Part shown: piece by piece, positions 7,444-13,884 of the stretch
How positions within the stretch are numbered: position 1 is the stretch's first letter
Layout of the letters: every line of letters starts with the position of its first letter
Virus record (IMG/VR): IMGVR_UViG_3300025127_000354
Location: 1 to 20,867 of that record
DNA from: a virus
Length of the DNA: 20,867 nucleotides
Reading direction: 5' to 3' (one strand)
Translations under genes and position numbers: made by a program
The notes under the pieces: generated by a model
The model's input: only the letters and a program-made list of their open reading frames with translations
What the model was told of the DNA's origin: nothing
Databases searched by the model: none

Positions 7444-8693
7444 CACACCACCCATTTTGTGTTAGCTGTTGGCATCTTACTCCATAATTCATTACTCATC
7501 AAATCAATAGACATCGCGAGATATCTCATACAATCGCTCGCGTGACTGTGAATGTCATGTAAGGGACTTGAAGGCTCTCCTGCGCTGTTCAAACTTCTTC
7601 TGTACCTTTTCAGGTGATTGACAAGTTCTGATGTTGTCTCTTTGTTGAACCACACTCGCGGAAATACCATTCTAGTTTTTATAATTCCTTGTTCAACATC
7701 GTCCCTCGCTAATACGAATGGGTTTCTTCCCATACTTCTTATCATCTCTTCTGTACTTCTACCGTGTTTGAAGTCTTTATGACTCGCATCATGAGGGAGA
7801 TAATCTGTACCCCAGTTCCATTCACGACTGTTTATTTCTTTTACATACGACTCTAATGTTCGGTGACTGTCTTCAATAAAATCAATAATCCTTATTTCAC
7901 TTGCGACCGTCTGACAAAATATGATCGCCATACTATCATTCCAGCCTAAATCCCAAACGGTGTGAACTCTTAACGATGGGTCGTATGGTACTTCTCTAAT
8001 TCTGTTTTCCGATAATACATCTTGAATTTCTTTTGTGTAGATCGCTCCTTCGATAGTGGGTCTACACTTCCCATTCCATACAGTCTCATATCCAACGGGG
8101 TCACGAACTTTCCATTGTCTTCTCTCAATATCAAGTTCTTTCGGAAAGAATGGGTTGTCATCCCAGTTCACCCGACATACCCAAGCGTTATCCGGTGCGT
8201 GGGTCACAAATCTATCATAGGTTTCGTCAGAATCGAGTTCTGGATTGAAGCTTAACCAAAGCTCCGAATCTTCTGTCCTGATTGTCGGAATCAGAATATC
8301 CCAACTGGTTCGTGTCACCACTTGGGCTTCTTCCACCCAACAGATATTCGTACCTTCGAAACTTTTTAGATTCGCTACTCCTTGTTGTCTGATACCAATG
8401 AAGTTTATTTCTGAACCGTTTCGACCACATATTTTTTTTTCTTGTACATCAAATACATGACTTAATCCTAATTCATTGATCTGGTCTTTCAAAAGTCTAT
8501 GAACGGATTCTTGAATAGACTTTTGTGTTTCCCTCGCACATAAAATTCTGAGTGGTTTTTCTGCACATTTAACAATGATCGCTCTCGCCATACTCCATGA
8601 CTTACCACTTCCACGACCACCGTACACAACTTTGAATCTTTTTGGTTCAAAGAGTGGGAGGAGTTTTTTTGGAATCTCCAGTTTTTTTAACAA
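7443..8693 (-). CDS. terL: Terminase large subunit (packaging ATPase/nuclease)
   Basis: A 416-aa PBSX/Terminase_3-type large subunit that pumps DNA into the prohead and cuts the concatemer. The Walker A is GGRGSGKS at residues 25-32, the Walker B is ICWVEEA at about 117-123, and the coupling motif is LWLSFNP at 145-151. The RNase H-like nuclease has acidic residues at D248 (HTVWDLGWND), D302 (LPHDAS) and D387 (SHASDCMRYL). The start is TTG at 8693, directly after the TerS stop and with GGAG a few bases upstream. No ATG start lies close by that would keep the N-terminal helix and Walker A. The length is usual for the family and all catalytic motifs are present. Confidence 0.95.
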   Translation of the reverse strand: MLKKLEIPKKLLPLFEPKRFKVVYGGRGSGKSWSMARAIIVKCAEKPLRILCARETQKSIQESVHRLLKDQINELGLSHVFDVQEKKICGRNGSEINFIGIRQQGVANLKSFEGTNICWVEEAQVVTRTSWDILIPTIRTEDSELWLSFNPELDSDETYDRFVTHAPDNAWVCRVNWDDNPFFPKELDIERRQWKVRDPVGYETVWNGKCRPTIEGAIYTKEIQDVLSENRIREVPYDPSLRVHTVWDLGWNDSMAIIFCQTVASEIRIIDFIEDSHRTLESYVKEINSREWNWGTDYLPHDASHKDFKHGRSTEEMIRSMGRNPFVLARDDVEQGIIKTRMVFPRVWFNKETTSELVNHLKRYRRSLNSAGEPSSPLHDIHSHASDCMRYLAMSIDLMSNELWSKMPTANTKWVV

Positions 8694-9050
8694 TTACTCC
8701 ACCCCAATGACTTCGATGCTTGTTGTGATCTCTATTGGGTCACCATTTGCACCAACCAGTTCATTGACTTGTCTTTCTTTCCAACCCGCTCTAGTCTTTA
8801 ACCAAAACATCTGAGCAGATGTATTTCCACCTTTAGCTTGTTCAAATAAACTTTTTGCGATCTGCGCATTTGCATCAATCCTTCCATCATCTAACTCTCT
8901 TCGATAATGTTTTGTGAGAGTATCTGCTGAGATTTCCAGTTTACTTGCGATGTCCTCATGTGTAACACCGACCGCAGACAATGTTTTGACCATTGTTCTT
9001 TTTTCGGTAGTTGGCACATGGGCAGGTCTTCCTCTGCTTGCACTTGCCAT
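8694..9050 (-). CDS. terS: Terminase small subunit
   Basis: A 118-aa protein encoded directly before terL. Residues about 12-50 form a helix-turn-helix: TEKRTMVKTLSAVGVTHEDI, then ASKLEISADTLTKHYRREL. This should bind the packaging start site. A helical oligomerisation part follows, with AQIAKSLFEQAKGGNTSAQMFWLKTRAGWKE. The 'A...f.lk.raGWke' ending is typical of small terminases of this group. The acidic tail GDPIEITTSIEVIGVE may contact TerL. The ATG has GGAG about nine bases upstream. The stop (TAA) is immediately followed by the TTG start of terL. Confidence 0.88.
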   Translation of the reverse strand: MASASRGRPAHVPTTEKRTMVKTLSAVGVTHEDIASKLEISADTLTKHYRRELDDGRIDANAQIAKSLFEQAKGGNTSAQMFWLKTRAGWKERQVNELVGANGDPIEITTSIEVIGVE

Positions 9051-9080
9051 CTTTTATAACTCCGTTTTATTCGTTAATAT

Positions 9081-9263
9081 TTACATCCATGTTCGTAATA
9101 CTTCCCAGTTAAGATGTCCCGAATATTTCGCGTGAACTCTCATTTGATTCTGAACAAACTCTTGTGTCAACTCTTTATCACTTCTGTGAACAATGTTTCC
9201 AAAACGTAATTTTTCATTGTCGTTTTTTAAATCTTCTAATGTTTCCCAATCTTTCCGTGTCAT
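9081..9263 (-). CDS. Small hypothetical protein (60 aa)
   Basis: The ATG overlaps the stop of the upstream glucosyltransferase-like gene by one base (TAATG), and the frame ends 30 bases before terS. The product is charged and probably helical, with DWETLEDLKNDNEKLRFGN at the start and QEFVQNQMRVHAKYSGHLNW later. No family was recognised. Tight spacing with both neighbours and the absence of another frame here support a real gene. There is no signal peptide or membrane segment. Confidence 0.55.
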   Translation of the reverse strand: MTRKDWETLEDLKNDNEKLRFGNIVHRSDKELTQEFVQNQMRVHAKYSGHLNWEVLRTWM

Positions 9264-10207
9264 TATAAGTTTTTAAAGGTTGTGATTAACTTTTCTTCCT
9301 CTTCTTTTTTCTCTTGTTGAATTATTGGTTTCCATTGTTCATTCTGTATTGAGACTAATTCATCGTAATTTTTTAATTTAACATCTTCGATATTATCAAT
9401 GATAAATGGTTCAAAGTTATCATATTTTGATTTGTTTAGTGTTTTTATACAACTTTTGTCAAATAAGTTTACTGTGTTACTCATCACGGATTCATAAAAC
9501 CTATCTCCCAGATGATTATAATTGTCATGAGTGAAGTTGTCTTCAAGATATAAACTGAATTTGAATTTACTTAAATCACTCGCTTTCCAGTTTAACTTAT
9601 TCATGAATAAAGGGTTACATCCCAGAACTCGTAATCGTTTTCGATTTTTCGAAATCATGGAAACGATCAATGGTCTTTTAAAATACTTTACAAAATATTC
9701 TTCTCTATTTGGTCTATATGAACCATAGTAGATAATTTCATACTTCTTTTGTTTCTTCGGTAACTCTTTGTGTCTGAAAACGTTTATGTTGACGCAATAT
9801 TCCTCATCGAAAAACTTTTTAGTAGTCGTTGAAGAATGAAAATAGTTCTTTAAAACTATGGTTCTACGGTTTTTAAAAAATGGTTTGTAGAATCCATCAA
9901 TCGTTAAATTGTATTCATTTGTTATCCAACCAAAAATAGCAGTTGGGTTATTTTCATACACCTTTTCCATTGAGAAACAAGAGTCTTTATCACTCTTTAT
10001 TACAAATGGATTCCAATACGCTCCCGCAGTAAATAAAATAACATCGTACTTCTTTTCAACCGGATGATGATAGTCGTTAGCGTAAACGTTATCACACTCC
10101 ATTCCATATCTTTGAAATATGCTTTGTAACGCTAAACTATTTTGAATATACGCGATAACACCTTTTTCACGATCTCGTAAAGTACTATTGACTATTAATA
10201 TTCTCAT
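9263..10207 (-). CDS. T4 beta-glucosyltransferase-like GT-B enzyme (putative DNA or glycan glucosyltransferase)
   Basis: Counting from the ATG at 10207 (314 aa; a TTG one codon earlier is also possible), the protein starts MRILIVNSTLRDR, a Rossmann-type first strand. It then has a second domain beginning YEIIYYGSYRPNREE (residues 157-170). As I recall it, phage T4 DNA beta-glucosyltransferase has 'DVIYGGSFRSGQRE' at the matching place, holding the UDP-binding arginines. Near residues 235-240 this protein has DRFYES, matching T4 'RVWET', whose Arg and Glu hold the sugar nucleotide. The region around T4 catalytic Asp100 aligns with ITNE (residues 95-98), so N97 or E98 would replace it. A Lys/Glu-rich helix ends the protein. 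A GT10-like or capsule-modifying transferase is the alternative. It overlaps the ParB-like gene by 23 bases. Confidence 0.62.
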   Translation of the reverse strand: MRILIVNSTLRDREKGVIAYIQNSLALQSIFQRYGMECDNVYANDYHHPVEKKYDVILFTAGAYWNPFVIKSDKDSCFSMEKVYENNPTAIFGWITNEYNLTIDGFYKPFFKNRRTIVLKNYFHSSTTTKKFFDEEYCVNINVFRHKELPKKQKKYEIIYYGSYRPNREEYFVKYFKRPLIVSMISKNRKRLRVLGCNPLFMNKLNWKASDLSKFKFSLYLEDNFTHDNYNHLGDRFYESVMSNTVNLFDKSCIKTLNKSKYDNFEPFIIDNIEDVKLKNYDELVSIQNEQWKPIIQQEKKEEEEKLITTFKNL

Positions 10208-10739
10208 CAAACGTTTGAAACTTGATTCGTTTACTCTTTGTGTTGAACGTTTTCTGTATTTGTTCTAGTTCTTCAACTGTGTCACATTTTATTGTGAATT
10301 GAAATTCGTCAACTTTATCTTTTTCATCCAGAATATCTAAGTCATCATTTAACGCGGTATTCAGTTCTAATTCATCAAATCCAACTACGTTGATGTTGAG
10401 ATCGCTATCTGCGAGTTCTGACAACTCCAGATGTAACATTTCAAGATTCCACTTAGCGTTTAATGCGATTTTGTTGTCTGCTAATATGACTGCTTTTTTC
10501 TGTGTTTCCGATAAGTTTTTCAACCGTAAACATGGAACAGTTTCCATTTTTAGTTTTTTAGCCGCTAACAATCTTCCATGTCCGGCTATTAATCCGTTTT
10601 CTTCATCAATAATAATTGGGTTGTAAAAAGAAAACTCTTTGATACTTCCCGCTATCTGATCAATTTGCTGTTCCGTATGTTCTCTCGCGTTGTTGATATA
10701 CGGAATTAATTCTTCGACTCTTATTTCTTCAACTACCAT
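10185..10739 (-). CDS. ParB-like N-terminal domain protein (ParB/Srx fold)
   Basis: A 184-aa protein whose first 110 residues are a ParB/sulfiredoxin-type domain: IRVEELIPYINNAREHTEQQ, NPIIIDEENGLIAGHGRLLA (residues 40-59) and KKLKMETVPCLRL. The GxxxGHxR-like motif is G49-L-I-A-G-H-G-R56. In phages this domain usually precedes an adenine methyltransferase or acts as a nuclease or DNA-binding unit. Here no methyltransferase domain follows. The C-terminal 75 residues are acidic and unknown, with VGFDELELNTALNDDLDILD. The start overlaps the preceding basic-protein gene by seven bases. The 3' end overlaps the glucosyltransferase-like gene, so the two are translated together. Confidence 0.8.
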   Translation of the reverse strand: MVVEEIRVEELIPYINNAREHTEQQIDQIAGSIKEFSFYNPIIIDEENGLIAGHGRLLAAKKLKMETVPCLRLKNLSETQKKAVILADNKIALNAKWNLEMLHLELSELADSDLNINVVGFDELELNTALNDDLDILDEKDKVDEFQFTIKCDTVEELEQIQKTFNTKSKRIKFQTFDENINSQ

Positions 10740-11008
10740 TTCACCTTATCAGCCCAGTAAGCCGCTGATGACTTACCTTTTGCTATATTCTTTGAGTGTC
10801 TCGCTTTAAAACTTTTACGTTTCATCTTCATTCTTTGCGATTCCCCCGCTTTTGGACTACCCGCAGTTTTTGCACCTTGTTGACCAAATCGAATTATTTT
10901 TTCTTTGTTATCATAACACGCTTTAACAATATGTGATTTCTTTGGATGATTGGGTGTTCTTTTCGGCTTGTTACACTTCATAGCCTTTTTGTTCACTTTT
11001 GTCATCAT
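10733..11008 (-). CDS. Small basic phage protein with RFGQQG and SFKARH..YWADKVKW motifs (91 aa)
   Basis: The protein is strongly Lys/Arg-rich. The middle part reads KEKIIRFGQQGAKTAGSPKA, and the end reads SFKARHSKNIAKGKSSAAYW followed by ADKVKW. I recall this arrangement from small proteins carried by many tailed phages near structural genes. The function is unknown to me. Two Cys residues (CNKP, KACYD) lie in the N-terminal third but without a partner pair, so a zinc site is not supported. The start overlaps the preceding basic gene (ATGATGA). Confidence 0.7.
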   Translation of the reverse strand: MMTKVNKKAMKCNKPKRTPNHPKKSHIVKACYDNKEKIIRFGQQGAKTAGSPKAGESQRMKMKRKSFKARHSKNIAKGKSSAAYWADKVKW

Positions 11009-11241
11009 CGAAACCTTTTTACTTTTTTGGCAATTTTCTTAGGTTGAGCAACAAATTGTTTACCTTTTTTGTTTCCCTTTGCCTTGGCTCTGTTCGTAGC
11101 CGCTTTTTCTGCGGGCGATAACGCCTTCCATGCCGCATCTGGTAAATATCTTTTTTTTCCTTTTGATGGTTTACCGTCTGATGTTCTCCATTTTTGAGAA
11201 GTCCACTTTTTTAAAGACTTTTGACTTTCTTTGAGTGCCAT
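11005..11241 (-). CDS. Small basic protein, DUF5872-like (78 aa)
   Basis: The sequence starts MALKESQKSLKKWTSQKWRT and continues with SDGKPSKGKKRYLPDAAWKA and LSPAEKAATNRAKAKGNKKG. This 'KWT.qkWrts.GkpS.GkkRYLPdaAw' pattern is shared by a widespread small phage protein (DUF5872-like, from memory). It is highly basic and low in hydrophobics, so it probably binds nucleic acid or is carried in the virion. The start is one base into the stop of the upstream gene. Confidence 0.7.
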   Translation of the reverse strand: MALKESQKSLKKWTSQKWRTSDGKPSKGKKRYLPDAAWKALSPAEKAATNRAKAKGNKKGKQFVAQPKKIAKKVKRFR

Positions 11242-11432
11242 TATTTATACCCACCACCTGCTTTTTTATATTCCGATGCAAGCAATTGCGCTTTACGAGC
11301 TGACCATTGACCACTTTTACCGCCCTTTGTACCTGATTTTATGCGGTTGAAGAGCCTTTTGCGTAATGTTGGCTTTGTGTAGTTACCTGCACTATTAACC
11401 GTACTTTTTCTTTTTTTTGCTGTTTTTGACAT
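11241..11432 (-). CDS. Small basic protein with NYTKPTLRKRLFNRIK motif (63 aa)
   Basis: An upstream start at 11480 exists, but the ATG at 11432 (MSKTAKKRKSTVNSAGNYTK) gives the usual length. The rest, LRKRLFNRIKSGTKGGKSGQ then WSARKAQLLASEYKKAGGGY, is a pattern I recall from many marine phage genomes as a stand-alone small protein of unknown role. It is strongly basic, with one predicted helix pair. It overlaps the preceding gene's 3' end by 38 bases in another frame. Confidence 0.7.
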   Translation of the reverse strand: MSKTAKKRKSTVNSAGNYTKPTLRKRLFNRIKSGTKGGKSGQWSARKAQLLASEYKKAGGGYK

Positions 11433-11550
11433 TTGATGCTTTCTTATCTGGTTTTGGGCCGTATTCCACTTTTTTATCAATCGCTTTAGGTTGTTTACTC
11501 AGTAGATATGCTTGCATTTTCCCAATGTCAGCTTTTTTTAATGACATCAT
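11395..11550 (-). CDS. Small Lys-rich protein (51 aa)
   Basis: The frame is open to 11658, but AAGGA lies about eight bases before the ATG at 11550, so I place the start there. The product MMSLKKADIGKMQAYLLSKQ then runs PKAIDKKVEYGPKPDKKAS and ends in a poly-Lys tail (KKKKKYG). It overlaps the end of the 237-aa gene and the start of the 63-aa gene. Overlap on both sides is usual for small genes in this operon. No family was recognised. Confidence 0.55.
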   Translation of the reverse strand: MMSLKKADIGKMQAYLLSKQPKAIDKKVEYGPKPDKKASNVKNSKKKKKYG

Positions 11551-12241
11551 TTGTCTTTCCTTCCGAATACATATTGTTGAATGTTGTTTCCGCATCTGTG
11601 TAGGAATCATCTTGTTCCGCACAATACGAGTAATTGTTGGGTTTAAAGTCCGGTACACCCTCGCCAGTGACCCAATACGCAGGACTGGTAACTCGACATC
11701 TATTATTTGGTAACGCGACTACACACCCCTTAAATTTCCCCTCAGTCAGAGTAAGAACATGACTTTGTTTATGCTGTGCGGGGTCTTCTGAAACTGTGCT
11801 ATTGCAATAATCAACCGTAAAATGATATCGACATTTGATAAACTCCCCGTTGATCTTACTTATCCACGGACTAGGTTTTAATCGTGAATATGAGGTTACA
11901 GAATGGTAATAACTTGAACAATCCCACGGTTGAACATGGTGAGTTGGCATTCTTTCCGGCCATTCCTCAAGTGGTATGTCTCCAACTAACGCGACAATTG
12001 GGAGTTTCGCCCAACAACAACCACCGTGAATGTTCTCTTGTGACCCATCATCTGCTTCATATCCGGTGAAAACAACATGGAATGACAAACATTTATCCGG
12101 TTCAGTTCGTATTCCACAAACTATCGCGTGAATAAATTCACCCTTGTATGTGTCTTCTAAACCATTTGTGAACTCTTTTCGAACCCACACTTTGAACAAA
12201 GGGATGTTCGATTCATAGAGATCGCTGTTTAAATATGCCAA
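11528..12241 (-). CDS. Conserved marine-type phage protein of unknown function (237 aa)
   Basis: The protein starts with TTG immediately after the stop of the preceding small gene (TAA-TTG) and reads MAYLNSDLYESNIPLFKVWV. It is a compact soluble protein. Conserved-looking stretches are GEFIHAIVCGIRTEPDKCLSFHV, split at about residues 34-56, PLEEWPERMPTHHVQPWDCS at about 90-109, and VALPNNRCRVTSPAYWVTGEG at about 175-195. I recall the same 'EWPERMPTH..QPWDCSS.YHSV' signature from other podovirus-like phages, always as a hypothetical protein. It has several Cys and aromatic residues, no signal peptide and no membrane segment. Location at the head of the late operon suggests a virion or assembly-related role. 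An enzymatic role cannot be excluded. Confidence 0.72.
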   Translation of the reverse strand: MAYLNSDLYESNIPLFKVWVRKEFTNGLEDTYKGEFIHAIVCGIRTEPDKCLSFHVVFTGYEADDGSQENIHGGCCWAKLPIVALVGDIPLEEWPERMPTHHVQPWDCSSYYHSVTSYSRLKPSPWISKINGEFIKCRYHFTVDYCNSTVSEDPAQHKQSHVLTLTEGKFKGCVVALPNNRCRVTSPAYWVTGEGVPDFKPNNYSYCAEQDDSYTDAETTFNNMYSEGKTNDVIKKS

Positions 12242-12373
12242 TTACGCTCGTCTTTTGGGTTTTTTCATTTGTCTCATTTTAGCCATTTTTTGTTGCATTG
12301 GTGTACTTTTCCCACCAACTTTAGCACCTTTTTTCTTACCACCCATTGCAGAACCTTTTTTCATACCTGCCAT
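12242..12373 (-). CDS. Lys/Met-rich 43-aa protein, first gene of the late operon
   Basis: An ATG at 12373 with GGGAG about ten bases upstream opens a 44-codon frame ending TAA at 12242. The next gene starts directly after the stop. The product MAGMKKGSAMGGKKKGAKVG continues with GKSTPMQQKMAKMRQMKK and ends PKRRA. It is almost entirely Lys, Gly, Met and Arg. Such tiny basic proteins are common beside the other small basic genes seen here. It could bind DNA or RNA, but no family is assigned. Confidence 0.6.
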   Translation of the reverse strand: MAGMKKGSAMGGKKKGAKVGGKSTPMQQKMAKMRQMKKPKRRA

Positions 12374-12389
12374 TTTGTTCACTCCCTAT

Positions 12390-12420
12390 AAAAAAAAAGG
12401 AACTGCGGTTAAACAGTTCC
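12390..12420 (-). terminator. Rho-independent terminator in front of the late operon
   Basis: On the minus strand GGAACTG (12420-12414), an 8-nt loop and CAGTTCC (12405-12399) form a seven-pair stem, followed by a T-run at 12398-12390. It ends only 17 bases before the ATG of the first late gene. It would therefore stop transcripts arriving from the 12694-13757 genes, or from a leader promoter, unless antitermination occurs. Confidence 0.82.
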
Positions 12421-12575
12421 TAATACTAATGGTCTTTGGAGACAGATAGTATAAGCGTACTATCCCACCACTATTTTCTAATAAAAAAATTTTTTGTGCA
12501 ATCTTTTTTTAAATAATCCCTACTGTACAAGAACAAATCTGTCAAGGTAAATAAATAAGATTTTTTTATCTTTTC

Positions 12576-12606
12576 TGTCCAGAAAAAGAATTTGTTTATC
12601 TGGACA
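12576..12606. repeat. 8-bp inverted repeat TGTCCAGA/TCTGGACA
   Basis: TGTCCAGA at 12576-12583 and TCTGGACA at 12599-12606 are exact reverse complements, 15 nt apart. They lie about 30-60 bases upstream of the TTGACA at 12545-12540 in the minus direction. A protein-binding site is possible, but no partner can be named. Confidence 0.5.
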
Positions 12607-12625
12607 CAAAAACGGGACAAATAAC

Positions 12626-12687
12626 ATAAGGGGTTAATTGTCTTTTTTCCTATCACAAATCAAAAACATTTAACCCCCACCCCTTAT
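12626..12687. repeat. 12-bp inverted repeat with inserted bases, after the 73-aa gene
   Basis: ATAAGGGGTTAA at 12626-12637 pairs with TTAACCCC (12670-12677) and again with CCCCTTAT (12680-12687). The right arm is thus the full complement interrupted by a few extra C/A bases. The loop is 32 nt. On the minus strand it begins seven bases after the stop of the 73-aa gene. It may act as a weak 3'-end structure or an operator. Confidence 0.55.
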
Positions 12688-12693
12688 TTATTG

Positions 12694-12915
12694 TTAATAA
12701 AATGTACCCCATTCCTCTTCAGGTTCACCCGCCAGAGGATTTACAAGATTAATCACATCTTGTTTCTTTTTGATAACAACTTGAGTGACTTCATACTCAG
12801 AACGATGGTACTCTTTCTTCAATTTATCATGTTCTTTCTTATAAGCAATGGCATCTTTTTTGTTAGTAAACAATTTAAAATTACCTCGTATGGTGCTGAC
12901 TAAGTAGAATTTCAT
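12694..12915 (-). CDS. Small hypothetical protein (73 aa)
   Basis: The ATG overlaps the previous stop (TAATG) and is preceded by AAAGGGGA. The product MKFYLVSTIRGNFKLFTNKK then DAIAYKKEHDKLKKEYHRSE looks like a small alpha/beta fold. A first strand, a 'FTNKKDAIAY' turn-helix and a Lys-rich helix precede a beta strand, YEVTQVVIKKK. The plan 'fyLvs....v.lFt.kkdAi.y' recalls small phage proteins with an RNA- or protein-binding look, but I cannot name a family. Confidence 0.6.
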   Translation of the reverse strand: MKFYLVSTIRGNFKLFTNKKDAIAYKKEHDKLKKEYHRSEYEVTQVVIKKKQDVINLVNPLAGEPEEEWGTFY

Positions 12916-13289
12916 TACTGTCCCCTTTCTATCTCTCGTAAACGTTCATTGTGTTGTTCAAAATCATCAGGGTCATCTGAATAATTATCGAACTGATCGG
13001 TCACGATTGTTTGAACGATCAATCGCAACGTTTTAACCAGTTGATATTTGCGATGTTTTTTAAGACTTTGAATAACCCTGTAAACTGGATTATCTGCAAT
13101 AGAATCAAGAGGTTCGTCATATTTTCTTGCTAAAAAAGTAACGATATCAAAATATTGCATTGATAACTCGTGTCGGGTGTCCTTATCAATATCGTTTATC
13201 ACACGATACTTTTTGAGAAGAGTTCTGATCGGTAACTCATACGTTTGTTGAATGAGTGTTTCGAAAAATTCTGTGTTGTTGTTATCCAT
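12915..13289 (-). CDS. Hypothetical protein (124 aa)
   Basis: A TTG at 13301 is also in frame, but its own bases form the TTTGGAGA ribosome-binding site of the ATG at 13289. The ATG is therefore chosen. The product, MDNNNTEFFETLIQQTYELP onward, appears all-helical, with basic helices (YRVIQSLKKHRKYQLVKTLR) and an acidic C-terminus (DNYSDDPDDFEQHNE). No catalytic motif or membrane segment was seen. A G/C hairpin lies just upstream. Confidence 0.6.
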   Translation of the reverse strand: MDNNNTEFFETLIQQTYELPIRTLLKKYRVINDIDKDTRHELSMQYFDIVTFLARKYDEPLDSIADNPVYRVIQSLKKHRKYQLVKTLRLIVQTIVTDQFDNYSDDPDDFEQHNERLREIERGQ

Positions 13290-13305
13290 AATTTTCTCCA
13301 AAGAA

Positions 13306-13324
13306 GGGGGGGTTGTTTCCCCCC
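13306..13324 (-). terminator. G6/C6 intergenic hairpin with following TTTGGAGA site
   Basis: On the minus strand GGGGGG (13324-13319), loop AAACAA and CCCCCC (in the run 13312-13306) form a strong stem. It is followed by TTCTTTGGAGA, the ribosome-binding site of the gene starting at 13289. The T-tract is interrupted, so it may be a partial terminator or an mRNA processing/stability element. Similar cassettes lie at 14409, 18146 and 20423. Confidence 0.65.
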
Positions 13325-13331
13325 ATGTTAA

Positions 13332-13757
13332 TTAAACTTTTTCCGTGTCTGCGTTGTGATGCCATTTTGTTGCGGTATACGCTTCTGTAAGTGGGAAAAA
13401 AGGTCGATCATATAACCAAATATGATTGTCATCGGCCATTTTTGCTTTTATTACTTTAGTTTTTGCCCCATCTCTTAAATCTTGTTCAAAATCCGTGAAA
13501 ATACATCCATGATCAGCGATACGAGGTTTGACAGTTTTATAAGGCCCTTGACTTACAATTGATTTTTTAGCTAAAGGCAACAAATATGCTTCTGGAGCTA
13601 ACCGGATGTCTTCTGGTTTTTTTATTTGTGTTACAAAATAATAAGCGTAAATCCAACCACCTTTATCACTCACTTTTCCAGACACAACAACAATGTCATT
13701 TTTTTTAATGTTGTTAGCTCTGTACTGCCATGTTTTTTTATTGTCTTGTTTTTTCAT
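13332..13757 (-). CDS. Hypothetical protein (141 aa)
   Basis: An ATG at 13787 is in frame, but the ATG at 13757 has TTTGGAGA at the right distance and is preferred. The product begins MKKQDNKKTWQYRANNIKKN. It has a beta-rich middle: DIVVVSGKVSDKGGWIYAYY and FVTQIKKPEDIRLAPEAYLL. The end is DRPFFPLTEAYTATKWHHN. The 'kkgDiVvVsGkv.dkGgwiya' part looks like an SH3/OB-type barrel segment, but this is inference. It is the first gene of a minus-strand unit driven by the divergent promoter at 13794-13821. Confidence 0.65.
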   Translation of the reverse strand: MKKQDNKKTWQYRANNIKKNDIVVVSGKVSDKGGWIYAYYFVTQIKKPEDIRLAPEAYLLPLAKKSIVSQGPYKTVKPRIADHGCIFTDFEQDLRDGAKTKVIKAKMADDNHIWLYDRPFFPLTEAYTATKWHHNADTEKV

Positions 13758-13793
13758 TTCGTTCTCCAAAGTTTTTAGATTAGTCATATTGAT

Positions 13794-13821
13794 ATAGTAC
13801 CATGCTGAGTCCTGATGTCAA
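13794..13821 (-). promoter_or_regulatory. Sigma70-type promoter for the minus-strand 13757 gene
   Basis: On the minus strand TTGACA lies at 13821-13816 and TACTAT at 13799-13794, with a 16-nt spacer. The -10 matches four of six consensus positions. Transcription would start near 13787, about 30 bases before the chosen ATG. Confidence 0.6.
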
Positions 13822-13836
13822 CAAATTTCGACAAAG

Positions 13837-13865
13837 TTGACAAGATGGATAATAGCTGATATAGT
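13837..13865 (+). promoter_or_regulatory. Strong sigma70-type promoter for the 13911 operon
   Basis: TTGACA at 13837-13842, a 17-nt spacer and TATAGT at 13860-13865. The -35 is perfect and the -10 differs at one position. The same TTGACA-N17-TATAGT arrangement recurs at 17504-17532. The -35 is one arm of an inverted repeat (TGTCAAC 13816-13822 / GTTGACA 13836-13842), the other arm being the divergent promoter's -35. Confidence 0.85.
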
Positions 13866-13884
13866 GAAGAAGTAGTAATAAGTT

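Larger units (their letters stand above)
12374..12693. promoter_or_regulatory. 320-nt non-coding region upstream of the late operon
   Basis: No gene was found here. In minus-strand order it holds a 12-bp inverted repeat with an insert (12687-12626), an 8-bp inverted repeat TGTCCAGA/TCTGGACA (12606-12576), a perfect -35 TTGACA (12545-12540) without a good -10 at 17 nt (TAGGGA), and a 7-bp hairpin GATAGTA/TACTATC (12464-12445). The last element is a rho-independent terminator (12420-12390). This is the expected place for the late promoter and leader, but I cannot point to a convincing -10. Confidence 0.5.

Noticed and set aside
11417-11713. Plus-strand 98-codon frame
   Set aside because: Antisense to three small basic genes; hydrophobic Phe/Cys-rich translation is what reversed Lys-rich codons give.
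12399-12470. tRNA-like stretch ending CCCACCA
   Set aside because: The acceptor arms do not pair and there is no T-loop. The sequence is better explained by a terminator and a short hairpin.
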